Assembly: GCA_002712765.1 (NCBI GenBank)
Contig: PAUP01000054.1
Span: 1 to 33,461, forward strand
Direction: 5' to 3'
Origin: Cytophagaceae bacterium
GTDB lineage: Bacteria; Bacteroidota; Bacteroidia; Flavobacteriales; Flavobacteriaceae
Length of the DNA stretch: 33,461 bases
Below, one piece after another: positions 24,799-32,647 of the stretch (position 1 is its first letter; the number at the start of each line of letters is the position of its first letter). The notes under the pieces were generated by a model. The model saw only the letters and a list, made by a program, of their open reading frames with translations. It was not told the origin of the DNA and searched no databases. Made by a program: the position numbers and the translations under genes.

Positions 24799-25126
24799 GG
24801 CCATTTTTAATGCCTTGAAGCAGCGAGATGACGCCGAGCAAATACCTTCATTTGAAACATTTCTTCCTGCAGAAGATCCAAAGGTTGTTTCGGCCCTAGC
24901 GAGGCGTAGATGGTACAAATTAGGTATGGTAGCAGCTGCGGTAATAGGTGTGGCTTGGGGGAGTTATTATACCATGGTCTCCAACACACAAACAGTGGCT
25001 CCAGAAGAAATAGTAATTCTCATTGAGCTGCCAGATAACGACAGCAGTATACCAGAAGCTACGGGCTCTTCTGTCTTTGAATGGGAGGCGAGTAGTGATT
25101 TTTTAATAAGTGATATTAATCCATAA
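24767..25126 (+). CDS. Small single-pass membrane protein, probable anti-sigma partner
   Basis: A 119-residue protein with an acidic-to-neutral cytoplasmic N-terminus of about 50 residues, an RRRWYK positive stop, one helix (LGMVAAAVIGVAWGSYYTMV) and a 50-residue outer domain rich in Glu, Asp and Ser. No zinc-finger HxxxCxxC anti-sigma motif is present. The function is inferred from its overlap with the ECF sigma gene and its topology, which are typical of sigma-anti-sigma pairs. It could also be a different membrane sensor. Confidence 0.7.
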   Translation: MENENDTTAIKAIFNALKQRDDAEQIPSFETFLPAEDPKVVSALARRRWYKLGMVAAAVIGVAWGSYYTMVSNTQTVAPEEIVILIELPDNDSSIPEATGSSVFEWEASSDFLISDINP

Positions 25127-25137
25127 ATTTTAAAACT

Positions 25138-25803
25138 ATGAAAACAGTAATTTTTACAATACTCTACCTGCTTTTTGGCTTGGTTATATGGGCGCAAGAG
25201 TCCTATCAACAACAGTTGTTTCCTACCGATCAAGTATTGTCAAATCGAACAGAAATTGGACTAACTGATGCCCAATACGAAGCGGTAAAAAATATATATG
25301 GTGATCACATTAAGCCCTTTAGTAGCTTAAAGTCTGATTTGGACAAGGCACAGTTTGCACTCAAAAAAGAACTGGAACAGTCTTCTATAGACGAAGAAAA
25401 GGCCAGCATGCTTATGGAGCAAATCACTCAGATTGAGAGTAAACTTAAACAATTGAGAATGCGAATGCTGGTCAAGGTAAAGAATGAATTAACTCCAGAG
25501 CAACAGCAACGTCTAAAGGTCATAGCGACCACTAAAGAAGATGCCAATGCCCAGTTTGCAACCTCGCTTTCTAAACAGCCGCGTATTTCTATTAAGGGAA
25601 CAGGTTCAAAATCAGGGCCCCGGCCTATGTTTGTATTTTTTGATAGTAAAGGAAACCGTATCTTAGATACTAAAATTTCTATCGATGATCTAAACCCAAA
25701 TCAAATCGAATCTGTCACTGTATTAAAAGGCAAATCGGCCCAACGGTTATACGGTAAGGAAGGCAAAAATGGCATTATAGAGATCACACTAAAAGCAAAT
25801 TAA
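25138..25803 (+). CDS. Spy/CpxP-like periplasmic protein with C-terminal TonB-plug-like segment
   Basis: A 221-residue exported protein (signal KTVIFTILYLLFGLVIWAQ). Residues about 38-145 are helical and carry two LTxxQ motifs, LTDAQYEAVKNIY and LTPEQQQRLKV, the mark of the Spy/CpxP family of periplasmic chaperones and stress sensors. The last 45 residues are unlike that family: IESVTVLKGKSAQRLYGKEG followed by KNGIIEITLK matches the end of a TonB-receptor plug domain. This fusion is unusual. It is the third gene of the sigma unit and could be the periplasmic sensor or effector of the system. Confidence 0.8.
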   Translation: MKTVIFTILYLLFGLVIWAQESYQQQLFPTDQVLSNRTEIGLTDAQYEAVKNIYGDHIKPFSSLKSDLDKAQFALKKELEQSSIDEEKASMLMEQITQIESKLKQLRMRMLVKVKNELTPEQQQRLKVIATTKEDANAQFATSLSKQPRISIKGTGSKSGPRPMFVFFDSKGNRILDTKISIDDLNPNQIESVTVLKGKSAQRLYGKEGKNGIIEITLKAN

Positions 25804-25808
25804 TCGCA

Positions 25809-26822
25809 TTGTCAAAAATTAACTTTTGTATAGCCCTTTTCTTTTTTTCACTTGCGTGGAATTGCCTCGCGCAGGGTGTCTCGGGTTATGTTTTTGACAA
25901 CGCCACTAAGATGCCGCTCTCTGGAGCATCGGTATATTTTGAAGGTTCTACCCTTGGCGCAATTTCTAACGATGAAGGCTATTTTAACATAGAGACGACA
26001 AAAAGTATAAATAGCAATTTAATCATCAGTTATCTGGGCTACCAAGATAGGATCATTTCACAACCAAAAACACCATTAAAAGTACTGCTTCTCCCAGCCT
26101 TAGAGTCTTTAAACGAGGTAGTCATTAGATCGGGGAGCATGTTTAGCCGAGAGGAGATGCTTGCGGTGTTTAGAAATCAATTTCTAGGTAAAACCCGAGC
26201 AGGAAGAGCTTGTGAGATTCAGAACGAAGAAGACATTTATCTCGCCTACGATCCTAAAGCACACCGTCTCGTCGCTGAAACAGACCAACCTATAATCGTT
26301 ATTAATGCCTATTTGGGTTATGAGATTAGGTTCACGCTTTATGATTTTAGAATAGATTATACAAGAAATAGCCTGTCTTCGGGTAGCATAGTGCAAACCT
26401 ATTATGCTGGTACTACCTTTTATAAAGATTTGGATCCAGATAGACGGCTTTATCTCAATAGACGTTATCGCGCTTACAAAGGATCAATTTTAGAATTAAT
26501 GCGTGTCATTGCCACCGATGATTGGGCCAAGAAACCTTATGAGATTTATTCGGGTAGATTTCAAGTTGATCCCCATGCGGTATTTAAAGTAAAGGATACT
26601 TTGGGAATGAAATGGGTGCGACAAACCGAAAAAATCACGGTATACTACAATAGGAAACAGCAATCGGTCATGCAACCCAAACAATCTTTTACCATAGATG
26701 GTTATGGGTCATTTTATCCTCCTACGGCTATCGCCTTTGGAGGTGTGTTGGGTAATCAACGCTTGGGAGATGCCTTACCATTAGATTATGGGTTGGACAC
26801 TATCAATAGTGATAAGCCATAG
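25809..26822 (+). CDS. Exported protein with N-terminal CarboxypepD_reg-like domain
   Basis: A 337-residue protein starting at TTG 25809, five bases after the previous stop; no ATG is available before the signal peptide (KINFCIALFFFSLAWNCLAQ). Residues about 24-95 form a carboxypeptidase regulatory-like beta-sandwich (SGYVFDNATKMPLSGASVYF and NDEGYFNIE), the module that also begins SusC-type receptors. The rest, with many aromatic and basic residues, is typical of Bacteroidota proteins of unknown function. It is the last gene of the sigma unit. Confidence 0.75.
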   Translation: MSKINFCIALFFFSLAWNCLAQGVSGYVFDNATKMPLSGASVYFEGSTLGAISNDEGYFNIETTKSINSNLIISYLGYQDRIISQPKTPLKVLLLPALESLNEVVIRSGSMFSREEMLAVFRNQFLGKTRAGRACEIQNEEDIYLAYDPKAHRLVAETDQPIIVINAYLGYEIRFTLYDFRIDYTRNSLSSGSIVQTYYAGTTFYKDLDPDRRLYLNRRYRAYKGSILELMRVIATDDWAKKPYEIYSGRFQVDPHAVFKVKDTLGMKWVRQTEKITVYYNRKQQSVMQPKQSFTIDGYGSFYPPTAIAFGGVLGNQRLGDALPLDYGLDTINSDKP

Positions 26823-26885
26823 AGCGCCCATAGCCGCCACTTTGATGATTCAGAAATGCATCTCGGACCAATAGAACAGTTGTCG

Positions 26886-26893
26886 TACCTTTG
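26886..26893 (+). promoter_or_regulatory. -7 box for the Lys-rich mini-protein (TACCTTTG)
   Basis: Exact TAnnTTTG match, 17 bases before the ATG at 26911. Its last base is the GTG of a longer alternative frame, which argues for the ATG. Confidence 0.55.
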
Positions 26894-26910
26894 TGTCAAA
26901 ACAATGTCTC

Positions 26911-27078
26911 ATGGCCAAACCTGGTACGCCCAAGAATACTAAGAACAAGGCAAAGCATGCCAAGCTTATGGATCGCAAGAAAAATAAAGCCCGCGAGAAA
27001 AAAGCTGCTCATACCCAAAAAATGAAGGCACTCAACGCCAAAATTGCTGCTAGCGATAAAACGCAAGTCAACGATTAA
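26911..27078 (+). CDS. Lys-rich small basic protein
   Basis: A 55-residue protein from ATG 26911 with 15 lysines, including AKPGTPKNTKNKAKHAKLMD and RKKNKAREKKAAHTQKMKAL. It has no cysteine, no signal and few hydrophobic residues; the central part could form a charged helix. The composition suggests nucleic-acid binding, perhaps ribosome or nucleoid related, but I recognise no family. A dedicated promoter box supports that it is real. Confidence 0.65.
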   Translation: MAKPGTPKNTKNKAKHAKLMDRKKNKAREKKAAHTQKMKALNAKIAASDKTQVND

Positions 27079-27160
27079 AGGCTATTCAATACAATAAAAC
27101 TTTAGCCCTAAGGCAACTATTCTTAACTTGTTGTCGTCTTTATCAATAAACCAGATACCG

Positions 27161-28675
27161 ATGACAACAGTTACTTCCTTGCGATTCTCCTTTATTTTTA
27201 CCATCTCACTCATAGCCTTGCTATGTACTTCACAGGGCATACAGGCTCAGGATTTTACAGCCAGAGTTATAGATCAAAAAACGGCCACCCCTATCCCATT
27301 TGCAACGATTAAGCTAGGGCAGTACAGTGGGGTTGTTACCAATGAAGAAGGTTATTTTACCCTTACCAATGAGACTATTGCTCGTCTGTCTGACTCTATA
27401 CGCATATCATCTATGGGCTATGAAGGAAAACAGCTTTGGCTTCCTACTCAAAAGGATACCCTTATAGCTCTGGCTCCCGCCACTTTAGCTTTAAAGCCTG
27501 TTTTTTTAACAAACAATCCCTTGACGCCCGAGGAGATTGTCGAAAAGGTAAAACAGCAACTTGCGGTTAATTATGCTGACAACGGCTACACTCAAAAAAA
27601 CATATTTTTTAGACAGTCTGACCTCAATTCGATGTCTAAGACAGCTATAAATTTTAAAAAGTCGACCATAGAAGAGCTCGACAAAGAGCTCATGGATAGT
27701 ATTGCTGGGCTGATACCAAAGAAGACCGAATACTACCGAGAGACGGTAGGAACGTTCTACGGCAATTACAGACAGCAAAAGCTAAAAGTGACAAAAGCCG
27801 CTGAGCTCTATGACAAAACCAAAGATATCTCTGTGGATGGTCTTTCTGAAAAACTAGAACGCATATTTGAAGAAAATGTAAAACCCAATTCGTATTTAAA
27901 AATCAAATCGGGTATTTTCGGAACTAAGGTGCAGCTCGATTCGGCAATGGCAGCACAAGAAGAATCAAAAGAGGAGGTCATTAAAGTAGAGCGAGTCACA
28001 GCAGAAGATTTTAGCAATCAAATTAAAAATCGCATTTCAGAATTATATGCCCAATTGTTTTTTAATGAAGATTCAGAAATTGATGTGTTACGAAAATCCA
28101 ATCGCTATAGATTTACCTTGGATTCCTATACGATAATTGAAGATATCCCTGTCTATGTGGTTCGGTTTTCGCCAAAAGGCAAAAAAGACTTTAAAGGTGT
28201 GATGTATGTCAATACCGAAGATTATGCGGTAATGCGTCTAGAGTTTGAAAATGTAAGAAGATTGCGCTCCTTTGGGTTATTTGGTATTTCTTATGCCCAT
28301 ACTGTTTACCGAGGGAAGTCTATCTTTTCTAAAGATGCCAACGGGCGCTATAGTCCGCGGTATCTGGAACTAGAAGATGGCAATACTTTTGGCATTGACC
28401 GTCCATTAAAAGTGATAGAGAAAAACAAATTTGTCAAAGGGCGTAGGAAGCAAAATGAACTCTCTTTAGGAATAGATTTTCAAGGGGGGCAACTCAATAA
28501 ATACGAAATGGTTGTTTTTGATACAGAAGCTATAGATGAGGCAACCTATAAAGACGTTAACGAGGCTCAAGAAGTTCAACCAGTTTATCTGACCAAGTAT
28601 GATCCTACTTTCTGGGATGGATATACCATTATGGAGCCCAATAGTGCCATACAGTCTTTTGAGGTGCAACAGTAA
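27161..28675 (+). CDS. Exported CarboxypepD_reg-domain protein of about 500 residues
   Basis: From ATG 27161 the protein has 504 residues and a signal peptide ending IQAQ. Residues about 30-110 are a carboxypeptidase regulatory-like domain (FTARVIDQKTATPIPFATIK and NEEGYFTL). The long remainder contains a charged helical middle and a beta-rich end (YRFTLDSYTIIEDIPVYVVR, GVMYVNTEDYAVMRLEF), a layout common in Bacteroidota envelope proteins with no defined role. A TTG at 27128 would lengthen it by 11 residues before the signal and is less likely. It is not clearly part of the preceding operon. Confidence 0.8.
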   Translation: MTTVTSLRFSFIFTISLIALLCTSQGIQAQDFTARVIDQKTATPIPFATIKLGQYSGVVTNEEGYFTLTNETIARLSDSIRISSMGYEGKQLWLPTQKDTLIALAPATLALKPVFLTNNPLTPEEIVEKVKQQLAVNYADNGYTQKNIFFRQSDLNSMSKTAINFKKSTIEELDKELMDSIAGLIPKKTEYYRETVGTFYGNYRQQKLKVTKAAELYDKTKDISVDGLSEKLERIFEENVKPNSYLKIKSGIFGTKVQLDSAMAAQEESKEEVIKVERVTAEDFSNQIKNRISELYAQLFFNEDSEIDVLRKSNRYRFTLDSYTIIEDIPVYVVRFSPKGKKDFKGVMYVNTEDYAVMRLEFENVRRLRSFGLFGISYAHTVYRGKSIFSKDANGRYSPRYLELEDGNTFGIDRPLKVIEKNKFVKGRRKQNELSLGIDFQGGQLNKYEMVVFDTEAIDEATYKDVNEAQEVQPVYLTKYDPTFWDGYTIMEPNSAIQSFEVQQ

Positions 28676-28763
28676 TGATTGATGAAAGCGTATTTGCCCT
28701 AATGAGATGGCGCCATGTCCTGGCCTAAACCAATCCTAGTTCAGTTAGGAAATGAGGTATGGT

Positions 28764-30626
28764 CTATTGTGAGATTATGACAAATTCTGACCTTCGGTTG
28801 AGTTGGTGTTCTTCTTCGGTACAATCTTGTTTACAATCTACGGCAGGATCGGTTTCACCTCGCCCAATTCCTGTAATACGCCTTGCTGATATGCCTTGAG
28901 CGATAATATAGTCGCGCATCGATTTGGCACGTTTGTCAGATAAAATGAGGTTGTAATCGTTATCGCCTCTATTGTCTGTATGACTTTGGGCCGAGATGAC
29001 CATAGATGGATATCGCTGCATCACTGCTACCAGCCTATCTAGCTCTTGTGCTGCTAAGGGGGTAATATCCCATTTGTCAAAGTCAAAATATATTGGGTTG
29101 AGAAGGACTCGGTCTTTAGTAATCTCTACGTCAAGAGCGGTTTCTAATGCCAAATTCTCGACGACATTGGCTTGCCCTACAGCCACTGCTTGAGTGATCT
29201 CTTCATAGCCTTGGGCCATCACCTGTACGGTGTAGTTTTGATCGCATGGAGATGCAAAAACATAGCCGCCAAAGGCATCTGTTTTTACGATCTCAATGCG
29301 TTGATCTTTTTCATTGGTGATTATCAAATCGGCATTGGCCAGAGGGGCTCGTGTTTGATCTCTTACATAAAACGAAATATTAGCAGTACAAGGAGGGATA
29401 ACCTCAAAGCGATAAATGTCATCATCACTTCTGCGTTTTCTATTGGAAGCCAGATAACCAGAAACGCCATCTGGGTCAAAACGCATTGAAAAGTCGTCGG
29501 CACCCGTATTGATAGGAGCCCCTAGATTAAATACAATTTCGCCATCATACCCAAAAATATCAAAGCCTCCGAGGCCAACATGGCCATCGCTTGTAAAGTA
29601 TAACTGACCGTCTTCTTTTAGAAATGGAAAAGTTTCTTTACCAGCTGTATTAACAGGGGCTCCTAGATTTTCGGGTGTCCCAAAACTGCCGTCTTTGGCT
29701 ATATATACACGCCAGATATCTGCTTGTCCTAAACCTCCAGGACGATCTGATGAAAAGTACAGATAGGTTCCATCGTGGCTCAACATAGGGTGCCCTGAAG
29801 AATACTGATTATCATTAAAAGGTAGGGGTTCCGCTTTCGCGAAAGCGCCATTTTTCCGGTTGGCATAATACAATTGAAGCTGATTTACTCCTGTGCTATC
29901 TTTGACATATTTTCCGTTGGTAAAATTGTTACGGTCAAAATAGATGCGGTCACCCGCTGCAGTCATGGTTAGAATACCTTCATGATATTTGGTATTGATA
30001 CGTTCTGAGATCGGTTTTGATCTATTTATAGCTCCGTCAGGTCCAATGGTGGCGGTATAGATATCTAAAAACGATTGATCTGTCCAGCCGTGGTTTTTTT
30101 TCATTGGCGCTTTCGCGGAAGCAAAATAGAGGGTGTCTGCATAACGAACGGCACCAAAATCGGAAACTCTAGAATTAAAACCGCTACGGGCAACGGTATA
30201 CTTCGGTTTTTGAGCTCTAATACTTGTGAGTGTTTCTAAATCTGCCTTATACGACAGTGCTTTGGGATCTTCTGGCCGCATCTCGACAAATCGAAGCATT
30301 TGCCTGGTGTACTGGTCGTATTGGCCATTGGCCTTGAGCATTTGAGCCCAAGCGTATACATGACGGGGTTCGGCGTTTTTTCCTTTGGCCAAACGACGGT
30401 AATAGCGCTCGGCATCACTATAATTGGCGGTTTTTTTATAAGCAATAGCCAAACGTTCAAATACACGTGGAGTAGCCTTACCTTCTTTGATTTGTTGCAG
30501 GTAGTCTTCAATGGCATAAGCGTATTCGAGCCTGTCAAAGTGCTGATCGGCGGTAATTTTATTATAGTTTTGAGCACTTAGCGTCATGAAAAGTACACAG
30601 CAAAAAAAGCTAAGGAGTTGTTTCAT
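28764..30626 (-). CDS. OmpA-family protein with TPR and PD40 repeats (PorE-like layout)
   Basis: A 620-residue envelope protein from ATG 30626, with signal KQLLSFFCCVLFMTLSAQ. In order it has TPR-like repeats (about 30-130), PD40/WD40-like blades (YLYFSSDRPGGLGQADIWRV, QLYFTSDGHVGLGGFDIFG), a CarboxypepD_reg-like domain (about 415-480), and a C-terminal OmpA peptidoglycan-binding domain (IYFDFDKWDITPLA, SHTDNRGDNDYNLILSDKRA). The same order occurs in PorE of the type IX secretion system and in partners of SprF. It starts 2 bases after the PorP/SprF gene stop. Two palindrome copies lie within it, read as AFAKA and ASAKA. Confidence 0.9.
   Translation of the reverse strand: MKQLLSFFCCVLFMTLSAQNYNKITADQHFDRLEYAYAIEDYLQQIKEGKATPRVFERLAIAYKKTANYSDAERYYRRLAKGKNAEPRHVYAWAQMLKANGQYDQYTRQMLRFVEMRPEDPKALSYKADLETLTSIRAQKPKYTVARSGFNSRVSDFGAVRYADTLYFASAKAPMKKNHGWTDQSFLDIYTATIGPDGAINRSKPISERINTKYHEGILTMTAAGDRIYFDRNNFTNGKYVKDSTGVNQLQLYYANRKNGAFAKAEPLPFNDNQYSSGHPMLSHDGTYLYFSSDRPGGLGQADIWRVYIAKDGSFGTPENLGAPVNTAGKETFPFLKEDGQLYFTSDGHVGLGGFDIFGYDGEIVFNLGAPINTGADDFSMRFDPDGVSGYLASNRKRRSDDDIYRFEVIPPCTANISFYVRDQTRAPLANADLIITNEKDQRIEIVKTDAFGGYVFASPCDQNYTVQVMAQGYEEITQAVAVGQANVVENLALETALDVEITKDRVLLNPIYFDFDKWDITPLAAQELDRLVAVMQRYPSMVISAQSHTDNRGDNDYNLILSDKRAKSMRDYIIAQGISARRITGIGRGETDPAVDCKQDCTEEEHQLNRRSEFVIISQ
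29832..29847. repeat. Dispersed palindrome copy 6, CGCTTTCGCGAAAGCG (inside the OmpA-family gene)
   Basis: Perfect 16-base palindrome read as Ala-Phe-Ala-Lys-Ala in NGAFAKAEPLPF, between PD40 blades. Confidence 0.85.
30109..30122. repeat. Near-perfect palindrome copy 7 (inside the OmpA-family gene)
   Basis: GCTTTCGCGGAAGC, one mismatch to the core, followed by AAAA as in copy 5. Read as Ala-Ser-Ala-Lys-Ala in LYFASAKAPMKK. It lies 262 bases from copy 6, the closest pair in the window. Confidence 0.65.
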
Positions 30627-30628
30627 GA

Positions 30629-31567
30629 TCAAAAGAATCTAGGAGAGCGTAGCGCTTTGGGTTGTGGAAAAATGTCAAAAATGATAAAGGCCTCATAAGA
30701 TGTAGGGGCGACCGTATTAATTTCTGATATGACACTGTCATAGGCAAAGCCTACTTGCATCCATGGAGTGACCTCTACATTGACGAGCCCTGAAAACGAA
30801 TCGTCTAGACGATAGGAAGCACCAATTTCAAAACGGTCATAAAATTTAGCATTGAGATTGAGGTCATAAGATAGTGGCGCCTCAAAAGCCGTTTTGACAA
30901 AGAAAGAGGGTTTGAGCTTAAAGTTGGTATTCACATCAAAGACATAACCACCAGCGATAAAAAAGTGGCTCGTTTCATTACCGTAAGCGACACCATTCAC
31001 ATCGAGATGCTCACCTTTGAGAATATTTGGGATCGATAACGAGAGATAATACTGATCGGTATAATAAAATACACCAGTGCCAAAATTGATAAAGGTCTCT
31101 GAGCTGTTACTCGAAAAAGCGATATCGTCTTGGGTTATTAACGCCAAATCTATCAGGCCTACCTGATGCAAGGTGGCCCCAGCTTTAAGGCCAAAAGCCA
31201 ATCGATGACCCTCTGCAATCGAAATGGTATAGGAATAATCGAGATAAATATTTGTTTCTTCGACAGGTCCAATTTCGTCGACTATAGCCGAGACTCCAAT
31301 ACCCGTCTTTTCGCCCCAAGGCGTGTGAAAAAACAAGCTTGAGGTTTTAGGCGCTCCGTCAAACCCTGTCCATTGATTGCGGTGTAACAGTCCAATATTC
31401 ATGGTCTCCTTAGATCCTGCATAGGCCGGATTAATTACAGAGAGATTGTACATATACTGTGTATATTGAGGGTCTTGTTGCGCTTGCAATGTCATTGCCG
31501 TGTGGGCCAAAAAAGGGAGTCCTCCAGACAAAAGGCAAATTAGAAGTAGTTTTTTTATCACCCTCAA
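30629..31567 (-). CDS. PorP/SprF-family type IX secretion outer-membrane protein
   Basis: A 312-residue outer-membrane barrel. After the signal peptide comes QQDPQYTQYMYNLSVINPAY followed by AGSKE, the hallmark opening of the PorP/SprF family, and then LHRNQWTGFDGAPKTSSLFF. The frame begins at TTG 31567 (a GTG at 31561 is possible). SprF helps export the gliding adhesin SprB in Flavobacterium. These genes usually follow a giant adhesin gene; here the upstream neighbour is an unrelated hydrolase. It forms a two-gene unit with the OmpA-family gene. Confidence 0.93.
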   Translation of the reverse strand: MRVIKKLLLICLLSGGLPFLAHTAMTLQAQQDPQYTQYMYNLSVINPAYAGSKETMNIGLLHRNQWTGFDGAPKTSSLFFHTPWGEKTGIGVSAIVDEIGPVEETNIYLDYSYTISIAEGHRLAFGLKAGATLHQVGLIDLALITQDDIAFSSNSSETFINFGTGVFYYTDQYYLSLSIPNILKGEHLDVNGVAYGNETSHFFIAGGYVFDVNTNFKLKPSFFVKTAFEAPLSYDLNLNAKFYDRFEIGASYRLDDSFSGLVNVEVTPWMQVGFAYDSVISEINTVAPTSYEAFIIFDIFPQPKALRSPRFF

Positions 31568-31583
31568 TTTATTTAGGTCTAAG

Positions 31584-32597
31584 TTATTGATTAATATCCA
31601 ATATTACGTAAACGGGAAAATGATCACTATATCCACCCAAATACCGCTTACCGGCATAGGTTCTAAAAGGGTTACCTTTAAACTTGCCGCGATATTCGGT
31701 AAGCGCAACATCGTTATATATTTTAGACGAGCTATACCGCAAAGGGTTGCGGTGAAGACGCATAAAGTTAGTTGATAGTATGATTTGATCAAAGAGGTAC
31801 CACTCAAAGCGGTGGTTAAGACTACCTTCATATCGCGTACCTAAAAATACCATAGGATTATAAAAATCATGTTGTACCAAGTGATTTTTGACAGATTCGC
31901 TATGAGGGCCATCATTAAAATCGCCCATTATAATTATGCGAGCTTCTTTGTCCAATCCTTGTATATCGCTTATGATTTGTCTACATCGTCTGGCAACGGC
32001 AATTCGCTTATGCGCAGTCTCTTGGGCACCTTCTCTTCTCGAGGGCCAGTGATTAACGAGCACATGTACAGGATGCCCCATCAATTTGCCAGTGATGTAT
32101 AAAATATCACGCGTATAGTCACGAACGCCGGGTTCATTTTCTATATAAACCGCAAAAGTTTCAGATCGGGTTACTTCAAAATGGTCTTTGCGATACAAGA
32201 GCCCAACATCGATTCCTCTTTCGTCTGGAGAGTCATAGTGAACCACATTATACCCATACTCATAAAGTGTATTGGTAGTAGCTAGAGCCTCCATAACCTC
32301 AATGTTTTCTACCTCGGCCACGCCTACTAAGCTAGGTGGACCGCCTACCGTATCTGTCCCAATTTTGGAGATGACATTGGAGAGTTTACGCAGTTTTTTT
32401 TGGTAGCGCTTCCCATTCCAATTCTTTTTTCCTTCTGGCGTAAAATCGTCATCCAGCGTCCTGGGATCATCTGTAGTATCAAATAGATTTTCTAGGTTGT
32501 AAAAGGCAACACTTGCGATCTCTGGGTTTGATGAGGTATTGTTTGCCTCAGCCTTGCTAAGATGGTGCTGTTCTTGAGAGATATCACTTTGATTCAT
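31584..32597 (-). CDS. Endonuclease/exonuclease/phosphatase-fold hydrolase
   Basis: A 337-residue protein of the EEP superfamily (DNase I-like). Visible motifs are FYNLENLFD, VGVAEVENIEV with the metal-binding Glu, DERGIDVGLLYR, VNHWPSRR with the catalytic His, IIMGDFNDGP with the Asp-Asn pair, and YSDHFPVYVI with the terminal catalytic SDH. No signal peptide is evident from the ATG at 32597, so it may be cytoplasmic. The YNLENLFD opening is common to Bacteroidota members annotated only by fold; the substrate (nucleic acid or phosphoester) is unknown. It is divergent from hflX with a 50-base gap. Confidence 0.9.
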   Translation of the reverse strand: MNQSDISQEQHHLSKAEANNTSSNPEIASVAFYNLENLFDTTDDPRTLDDDFTPEGKKNWNGKRYQKKLRKLSNVISKIGTDTVGGPPSLVGVAEVENIEVMEALATTNTLYEYGYNVVHYDSPDERGIDVGLLYRKDHFEVTRSETFAVYIENEPGVRDYTRDILYITGKLMGHPVHVLVNHWPSRREGAQETAHKRIAVARRCRQIISDIQGLDKEARIIIMGDFNDGPHSESVKNHLVQHDFYNPMVFLGTRYEGSLNHRFEWYLFDQIILSTNFMRLHRNPLRYSSSKIYNDVALTEYRGKFKGNPFRTYAGKRYLGGYSDHFPVYVILDINQ

Positions 32598-32634
32598 CCT
32601 ACTAATTTACACAAAAGGGTAAGACTTGATTTGC

Positions 32635-32642
32635 TACCTTTG
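32635..32642 (+). promoter_or_regulatory. -7 box for hflX (TACCTTTG)
   Basis: Exact TAnnTTTG match ending 5 bases before the hflX ATG, predicting an almost leaderless transcript. Confidence 0.6.
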
Positions 32643-32647
32643 CAACT

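Noticed and set aside
28676-28763. Possible terminator between the convergent CarboxypepD_reg and OmpA-family genes
   Set aside because: CCTA and TTAGG can pair around a short loop, but there is no stable stem and no oligo-T run on either side.
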